This document shows, one piece after another, positions 4,118 through 9,231 of a stretch of DNA of 9,231 nt. Where the stretch lies: assembly GCA_015521505.1 (NCBI GenBank), contig WAOB01000084.1, positions 1 through 9,231 on the forward strand, read 5' to 3'. Position 1 is the stretch's first letter; each line of letters begins with the position of its first letter. Both the position numbers and the translations under genes were made by a program. This stretch comes from Nanobdellati archaeon (GTDB taxonomy: Archaea; EX4484-52; JAADEF01). The notes under the pieces are model-generated. The model ran no database searches. It saw only the letters and a program-made list of their open reading frames with translations, and had not been told where the DNA came from.

Positions 4118-6985
4118 ATGAGGCAAGAGAGGAACCATAGAGAAAGTAGGTATAATTCTGTTGTTAGGAAATGGCACGATTTGTTTATTAAAAAAGGCAT
4201 CTATGAAGGGAATGTTGATTTTGAAAAGGATAAGTTTTTTGTGAATTTTCCTTATCCTTATATTAATGGCTATTTGCATTTGGGTCATGCTTATACAAGT
4301 ATGAAGGCAGATTTTATTTCTCGACTTAAGAGGAAGTTAGGATTTAATGTTCTTTACCCTCAGGGTTTTCATGCTACAGGTCAACCAATAATTGCTGCTG
4401 CTGATAGGGTTAGAGAAGGAGAGGAAAAACAGATAGAGATTCTTAAGAAGATGGGTATAGAGAATGTTGAAGAATTTAAAGATCCATTGAAATGGATCGA
4501 GTTTTTTTCTGAGAAGGCTTATGAACATCTAAATCTTTTAGGTTATGGTATTGATTGGAGGAGGAAGTTCATCACTACTTATTTGAATCCTGCTTATGAC
4601 AAGTTTATTAGGTGGCAGTATAAGAAACTTTATGATAAAGGTTTGGTTTATAAAGGATCTCATCCTGTAGTTTATTGTCCTAAAGACAAGCATGCAATAG
4701 GAGATCACGATAGAGCAGAAGGAGAAGGAGTAGTTCCGGAGAAAGTAGTAATGATAAAGTTTAAACATCGTAAAGGAAGTCTTGTGATTATGACATATAG
4801 ACCAGAGACTTTGTGGGGAGTAACAAATATATGGATTAATCCTTCAGCGGTTTATGTTGTATACGATGTAGGAGATGAGAAATTGATTATTTCAAGGGAT
4901 GTTGTAGAGAATTTCAAGTTTCAAGAAATTGAAGGTAGGGTTTTGGAGGAGATTAAAGGGGAAGAGCTTATTTTAGATGAAGTTGAGAATCCAATAACAG
5001 GTGATAAAGTGCCTATTTTACCTGCGAAGTTTGTTGATTCTACTGTTGGTTCAGGGATTGTGATGTCAGTTCCTTCTCATGCTCCTTATGATTATGTTGC
5101 TTTAAGAGATTTGGAAAAGGACGAGAGATATAGAGAAGTTGTGGAGAGACTTAAAATGATTTCTTTAATAGAGGTTAGAGGATATGGAGAGTTTCCTGCA
5201 AAAGAAATTGTTGAAAGGATGGAAATTAAATCTCAAGATGAGAAAGAGAAACTTGATAAAGCAACGAAAGAAATATACAAGGTTGAGTTTCATCAAGGTG
5301 TTCTTAAGGATTTGTTTGGAATTTTTGCTGGTTTATATGTTAAAGATGCCAAGGATAAGATTATAAGATTTATTAAAGAGAAAGGTGTTGGTTTTGAGTT
5401 TTATATTTTACCAGAAGTTGTTATATGTAGGTGTTTAAGTAAGGGTGTGGTTAAAATTTTACATGATCAGTGGTTTATCAAGTATTCTGATAAGAATTGG
5501 AAAGATAAAGTTCATGAGCATATAGACAAGATGGAGTTCTATCCTGAAAGTATAAAGAAGGTGTTTCACGATACTGTGGATTGGTTAGAAGATTGGGTTT
5601 TTACGAGAGAAAGGGGTTTAGGAACCAGGTTTCCCTATGATGAGAGCAAAATTATAGAATCTTTAAGCGATTCTACAATTTACATGGCGTATTATACTAT
5701 TGCGAAATATCTAGAGAATCCTAAAAAATATGGAATTGATATCTCTAAGATTAAAGATTCCTTCTTTGATTATGTGTTTTTAGGTTTGGGTAATTTGCGA
5801 GAAGTTGCTAAGGAAAATGGTTTGGATGAAAGAGTTTTGGAGAGGATAAGAGAAGAGTTTTTGTATTGGTATAAAGGAGGGTTTGATTTAAGGATTTCTG
5901 GTAAAGATTTAATAAAGAATCACTTAACTATGATGCTATTTCATCATGTTGCTATATTTCCAGAGGGATTTTTACCTAAGAGTATAGGTGTTAACGGATT
6001 TGTGATGGTGGATGGAGAAAAGATGAGTAAAAGCAAGGGTAATTTTTATACCTTAAAAGATGCTTATGAAATTTTTGGTGCAGAGGAAACGAGATTTGCT
6101 TTATTATATGCAGGAAACATTGGGATAGATGATCCCAACTTCGAGACAAAAATAATCAAAGATATAAGAGAGAAACTGGTGTGGTTTGAGAATTATGTGA
6201 AAAAGTATTATGGTAAAGGTAGGGAGGATGTTAAAGAAATAGATTTATGGTTAATGGTAAAGATAAAGCACCTAACAGATCTTTTTATTGAGAATGGAGA
6301 AAATTTGATGACGAGAGATGCTGTGAAATACGGGTTTTTTGAGATGCAAAATGCATTGAAGTGGTATTTGAGAAGGACAGGAAATAATATTCATGAGGAG
6401 ACATTTAAAGTATTTGTTGAACAACAATTACATATACTTAGTTGTATAATTCCTCACTATGCTCAAGAGTTGTGGAACATTATCGGTAATGAAACTCTTT
6501 TACCAATAGAGAGATTTATAGAGATTCAGGAGATAAGTGATTCTCATGAGATTCTTGAGTTTGAAGAATATCTCCAGAATCTTTTAGATGATGCCAAGGA
6601 ACTTTTGATGTTAATGGAGAGGAAGGGTAATAAAGTTAATAAGATTTATATGGTTGTGGGAGATGAGTGGAAATATCTAGTTTATGATTTGGTTAAAGGG
6701 GCAAAGAATATGAAAGAGGTTATGGAAAAAGCAAAAGAGGAAGGATTTTACGGAATTGATCCTAAAACATTTAGTGATTTTGTTAATAAGAGCTTCGGTA
6801 AGATTAAGAAATCTCCGTTTGAATATCTTGAAAGAGATAAGGAGATTGAATGGTTGTTTGAAAGTAAAGAGTTTCTAGAAAGAGAACTAAACATTAAAGT
6901 TGAAATTAAAGAAGAAAAAAATGTTAAAGATGCAAAAAGTTCGAGATCATTGCCTTATAAACCTGCATTTGTGGTGGTAGATTGA
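4118..6985 (+). CDS. leuS: Leucyl-tRNA synthetase, archaeal type
   Basis: This 955-residue class I enzyme charges tRNA-Leu with leucine in the cytoplasm, and its length is usual for archaeal LeuRS. The Rossmann core opens with FPYPYINGYLHLGH, whose HIGH motif is HLGH at 54-57, followed by FHATGQPI (84-91). The inserted CP1 editing domain shows the threonine-containing motif TYRPETLWG (226-234) and SVPSHAPYDYVAL, where Asp 325 is the expected editing aspartate. Possible zinc-site cysteines are Cys 187 and Cys 437/439. KMSKS is intact at 635-639 (GEKMSKSKGN). An anticodon-type helical domain follows, then the archaeal C-terminal extension ending in PYKPAFVVVD, like other archaeal LeuRS. The preceding TATA tract predicts a leaderless start here. 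It is the first protein gene of an operon, with tsaC one base after its stop and argS beyond. Confidence 0.97.
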   Translation: MRQERNHRESRYNSVVRKWHDLFIKKGIYEGNVDFEKDKFFVNFPYPYINGYLHLGHAYTSMKADFISRLKRKLGFNVLYPQGFHATGQPIIAAADRVREGEEKQIEILKKMGIENVEEFKDPLKWIEFFSEKAYEHLNLLGYGIDWRRKFITTYLNPAYDKFIRWQYKKLYDKGLVYKGSHPVVYCPKDKHAIGDHDRAEGEGVVPEKVVMIKFKHRKGSLVIMTYRPETLWGVTNIWINPSAVYVVYDVGDEKLIISRDVVENFKFQEIEGRVLEEIKGEELILDEVENPITGDKVPILPAKFVDSTVGSGIVMSVPSHAPYDYVALRDLEKDERYREVVERLKMISLIEVRGYGEFPAKEIVERMEIKSQDEKEKLDKATKEIYKVEFHQGVLKDLFGIFAGLYVKDAKDKIIRFIKEKGVGFEFYILPEVVICRCLSKGVVKILHDQWFIKYSDKNWKDKVHEHIDKMEFYPESIKKVFHDTVDWLEDWVFTRERGLGTRFPYDESKIIESLSDSTIYMAYYTIAKYLENPKKYGIDISKIKDSFFDYVFLGLGNLREVAKENGLDERVLERIREEFLYWYKGGFDLRISGKDLIKNHLTMMLFHHVAIFPEGFLPKSIGVNGFVMVDGEKMSKSKGNFYTLKDAYEIFGAEETRFALLYAGNIGIDDPNFETKIIKDIREKLVWFENYVKKYYGKGREDVKEIDLWLMVKIKHLTDLFIENGENLMTRDAVKYGFFEMQNALKWYLRRTGNNIHEETFKVFVEQQLHILSCIIPHYAQELWNIIGNETLLPIERFIEIQEISDSHEILEFEEYLQNLLDDAKELLMLMERKGNKVNKIYMVVGDEWKYLVYDLVKGAKNMKEVMEKAKEEGFYGIDPKTFSDFVNKSFGKIKKSPFEYLERDKEIEWLFESKEFLERELNIKVEIKEEKNVKDAKSSRSLPYKPAFVVVD

Positions 6986-6986
6986 T

Positions 6987-7541
6987 ATGAGAGTAGTTGA
7001 TATGAAAGAAGTATTAGATAAGATAGAAGAATATGCAGAGCTTCTAAGAGAAGGGACTATATTTGTTTACCCTACAGATACAGTTTATGGAGTAGGCGGT
7101 AATGCTTATCTTAAAGAGGTTTGTGAAAGAGTATATTCTATAAAAGAAAGAGCGAGAGAAAAACCATTGTCTGTTATAGCGCCATCTTATGAATGGATCT
7201 TAGAACATTTTGAGATAGACAAATCAACTTTGAGATTATACCTACCAGGACCTTATACTTTATTATTAAGGAAGAAAGATGCAAATTTTTTGAAATACAC
7301 TTCTTTTACAGATGTTGTTGGTGTGAGAATACCTGATCATGAGATAACTTTGCTTGTTCATAAGGCAGATGTGCCTTTGATAACTACTTCTGCTAATATT
7401 TCTAACGAACCACCAGCAAAAAGTTTTGAGGAACTTGATGAGAGAATAACGAGCAGAGCGGATATTGTGATAAAGGGAAAGTGCTATTTAGGAAGGGCAT
7501 CTACAGTTATAGATCCTTATACCCAGAAAGTATATAGGTGA
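6987..7541 (+). CDS. tsaC: Threonylcarbamoyl-AMP synthase (TsaC/Sua5/YrdC family)
   Basis: This 184-residue enzyme makes threonylcarbamoyl-AMP from threonine, bicarbonate and ATP. The KEOPS complex then transfers the group to A37 of ANN-reading tRNAs as t6A. The family signature is clear: YPTDTVYGVGG (28-38), KERAREKPLSV (53-63), LPGPYTLLL (86-94), GVRIPDH (112-118), TTSANISN (133-140) and the late ASTVID (171-176). It is the short, single-domain form, and the C-terminal Sua5 domain found in many archaeal homologues of about 340 residues is absent. The ATG at 6987 follows the leuS stop by one base, with GGTGG at 6973-6977 as a weak ribosome site. Met 6 (ATG 7002) is a possible alternative start. 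Placed between two tRNA synthetase genes, it fits a translation-accuracy operon. Confidence 0.95.
   Translation: MRVVDMKEVLDKIEEYAELLREGTIFVYPTDTVYGVGGNAYLKEVCERVYSIKERAREKPLSVIAPSYEWILEHFEIDKSTLRLYLPGPYTLLLRKKDANFLKYTSFTDVVGVRIPDHEITLLVHKADVPLITTSANISNEPPAKSFEELDERITSRADIVIKGKCYLGRASTVIDPYTQKVYR
7537..7541 (+). promoter_or_regulatory. Shine-Dalgarno site GGTGA of argS
   Basis: GGTGA overlaps the TGA stop codon of tsaC (7539-7541) and lies 7 bases before the argS ATG at 7549. The stop codon is thus part of the next gene's ribosome site, which suggests translational coupling. Confidence 0.65.
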
Positions 7542-7548
7542 TTATTTT

Positions 7549-9168
7549 ATGAATTCTTGGAACGTTTTTTTACAGATTAATAATTATTTTAAAGAAAAAT
7601 TTGGTTTAGAAGTAAATTTTAATTTTGAAAAGGTTGAGGATGCTGTTTTTTCGATTCCTTTACATAAGATATCAAAACAAAAAAATATTTCTTGTGAAAA
7701 AATATTGGAGGGAGTTGAACGTGCTTTTGGTAATTTAGATTTTGAGTTAGAAAATTGTTTTCTTAAAGTTAGGTGTTTTGATTTTGATTTGAGTTTCCCT
7801 TTGTTAGGTGAAGGGAAAAAATATGTTGTGGAGTTTTCATCACCAAATATAGCAAAGCCATTTAATGTAGGGCATTTAAGATCTACAATACTTGGCAATG
7901 CTTTATCCAACCTTCTAATACATTCTGGAGGAGAGGTAATAAGGATTAATTATTTAGGTGATTGGGGAATCCAATTTGGAAAATTATTATATGCTTACAA
8001 ACATTATGGTGATGAGAAGGAACTTAAAGAGAGAGGTTTGAGATATCTTTTTGATTTATATGTTAGGGTACATAAAGAAGAGGAGGAGAGATCGGAGATT
8101 AAGGAGCTGGCAGAGAACGAGTTTATTTTACTTGAAAAAGGTGATAAACGAAACCATCAACTATGGGATATGTTTAGAAAGGCAAGTTTAGATGAGTTTA
8201 GAAAAATTTATGATCTTTTTGAAATAGAATTTGATGTTGTGGAAGGTGAAAGCGATTATGTTAAAGATGCGTTTAATTTGGTTAATGAGCTTCTATCTAA
8301 ACACGTCGCTTTTATAGATGAAAAAGATAAAAGTGTGGTGGTTTCAACACCTTATGGTAACGTTGTTATTAACAAGAAAGGTCAAAGAACGCTTTACTCT
8401 ACAAGAGACTTGGCAGCGATTAAGAAAAGGTGTGAGAAATATAGTCCAGATGAGATTCTTTATGTTGTTGGAAGTGAGCAGAGTCAATACTTTAAACAGA
8501 TTTTTTATGTTGCCAAAGAAACCTCTCTATGTAAAAGCAGATTAGAACATATAGATTTCGGCTTGTTTTATTTACCAGAAGGTAGATTTTCAACAAGGAA
8601 AGGAAACGTTGTTTTTGTTGATGAGTTTGTTGATTATATTGTTCATTCAGTGAAGGATGAATTCTTTAAGAGAGGCAAAAAGTGTGATGAGGAAATGGCA
8701 TTAAAACTTGCTATAAACACTATAATTTTTGCTATACTTTCTCAGGCGAGAAGAAAGAATTTCTTGTTTGAGGTCAAGAAGTTTGTTTCATTCAATGGTG
8801 AGACTGCTATTTATTTGGTTTATACTTATTCACGTGCTAAGAACGTACTTAACAATTACGGCGGTTTTTCTTTTAATAGAGATCTAGCGAGGTATCAGAT
8901 TTTAAGTAATAAAGAAGGACGTAATCTTTTAAATTTTATTCACAAATTTCCTCTATATTTCAAGAAATCTTTTGATAATTATGATCCCCACTATCTTGTT
9001 GTTTATGCGATAGAGATGTCTAAAAGATATAATACTCTTTATCAAAATGTGAGATTTATAGGTAATGAAGAATTTGAACATGCAGGTTATTTATTATCTT
9101 CATTAGTGGTTGATTCTCTTCAAAAAGTTTTTGATGTGATCGGATTTAAAAAGATTGAAGGAATATAA
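7549..9168 (+). CDS. argS: Arginyl-tRNA synthetase
   Basis: This 539-residue class Ia enzyme charges tRNA-Arg, and is slightly short for the family (usually about 550-600). An N-terminal tRNA-recognition domain (about 1-85) precedes EFSSPNIAKPFNVGHLRST (95-113), where the HIGH motif is NVGH at 106-109. Family landmarks follow: YLGDWGIQFGKLL (135-147), YSTRDLAAI (283-291), VGSEQSQYFKQIF (307-319) and FSTRKGNVV (347-355) at the KMSKS position. A degenerate KMSKS is normal for ArgRS, and the Arg-Lys pair is kept. The C-terminal DALR anticodon domain starts near ETAIYLVYTYSRA (418-430) and ends at GFKKIEGI. The SSPNxAKPFxxGHLRST form resembles the bacterial branch at least as much as the usual archaeal one, so transfer or an old paralogue is possible. 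It is the last gene of the leuS-tsaC-argS operon, read from GGTGA at 7537. Confidence 0.96.
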   Translation: MNSWNVFLQINNYFKEKFGLEVNFNFEKVEDAVFSIPLHKISKQKNISCEKILEGVERAFGNLDFELENCFLKVRCFDFDLSFPLLGEGKKYVVEFSSPNIAKPFNVGHLRSTILGNALSNLLIHSGGEVIRINYLGDWGIQFGKLLYAYKHYGDEKELKERGLRYLFDLYVRVHKEEEERSEIKELAENEFILLEKGDKRNHQLWDMFRKASLDEFRKIYDLFEIEFDVVEGESDYVKDAFNLVNELLSKHVAFIDEKDKSVVVSTPYGNVVINKKGQRTLYSTRDLAAIKKRCEKYSPDEILYVVGSEQSQYFKQIFYVAKETSLCKSRLEHIDFGLFYLPEGRFSTRKGNVVFVDEFVDYIVHSVKDEFFKRGKKCDEEMALKLAINTIIFAILSQARRKNFLFEVKKFVSFNGETAIYLVYTYSRAKNVLNNYGGFSFNRDLARYQILSNKEGRNLLNFIHKFPLYFKKSFDNYDPHYLVVYAIEMSKRYNTLYQNVRFIGNEEFEHAGYLLSSLVVDSLQKVFDVIGFKKIEGI

Positions 9169-9231
9169 AAATAATTATATTTAATTTTATATATTATATA
9201 TATTTTCACCACCCAACAATATAGTATAGAC
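9169..9231. other. AT-rich 3' flank of argS, no gene
   Basis: After the argS stop the sequence is almost pure A and T to about 9205, including a TATA-like tract (9188-9205) that could serve a gene beyond the window. The minus strand carries GGTGGTGA at 9213-9206, which looks like a ribosome site, but no ATG follows at a suitable distance. No long T-run or hairpin terminator is seen. Confidence 0.4.

Noticed and set aside
4113..4121. Two-codon open frame ATG-TTA-TGA overlapping the leuS start
   Set aside because: The TATA spacing puts the mRNA start near 4116-4118, after this ATG. A chance occurrence in AT-rich DNA is more likely than a regulatory mini-frame.
4006..4200. Minus-strand open frame of 64 codons over the guide RNA
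   Set aside because: It runs through the structured hairpin and the start of leuS and has no ribosome site. The stem symmetry explains the openness better than coding.
9206..9213. GGTGGTGA on the minus strand as the ribosome site of a gene entering argS
   Set aside because: No ATG follows at a proper distance, and a GTG-started frame is low-complexity and stops after about 29 codons.
1..9231. CRISPR array, insertion sequence, tRNA or rRNA gene, box C/D RNA
   Set aside because: No spaced direct repeats, transposase-like protein, terminal inverted repeats, tRNA T-arm consensus or paired RTGATGA and CTGA boxes were seen on either strand.

Overview
The window is archaeal chromosomal DNA from an AT-rich organism. 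The evidence is an SRP54 with an archaeal-type NG and M domain arrangement, an archaeal-type leucyl-tRNA synthetase of 955 residues, a prepilin-like protein with the archaeal class III signal, TATA-type promoters, GGTGA Shine-Dalgarno sites and an H/ACA guide RNA. The guide RNA is a GC-rich island in AT-rich surroundings, which is typical of thermophilic archaea. The exact lineage cannot be read from the sequence. The small intergenic gaps and divergent SRP54 motifs would fit a reduced (for example DPANN) archaeon, but that is a guess.

Left part (1-1537): a divergent promoter region at about 146-243 separates a truncated minus-strand membrane or pilin-like gene from a plus-strand operon of three genes. 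These encode a soluble coiled-coil protein (244-777), a 74-residue protein with two membrane segments (793-1017) and a type IV pilin-like protein (1034-1537). I do not recognise the first two. The set looks like an uncharacterised cell-surface module.

Middle part (1546-3785, minus strand): SRP54 followed by a 2-hydroxyacid (phosphoglycerate-type) dehydrogenase 11 bases downstream. It converges on the pilin operon with only 8 bases between stop codons.

Right part (3983-9168, plus strand): an unlabelled H/ACA-type pseudouridylation guide RNA (about 4011-4083), then leuS, tsaC (Sua5/YrdC) and argS, spaced by 1 and 7 bases. The guide pocket is complementary to helix 69 of 23S rRNA and should target the uridine equivalent to E. 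coli U1915. The block therefore joins rRNA modification, tRNA charging and tRNA t6A modification.

Three genes that follow a promoter directly (SRP54, leuS and the partial left-edge gene) have TATA boxes about 24-29 bases before the ATG, as expected for leaderless mRNAs. Most downstream operon genes, and the first gene of the pilin operon, have a GGTGA site 4-7 bases before the ATG. tsaC is a weaker case, with GGTGG 9 bases away. The most interesting object is the guide RNA and its predicted target.
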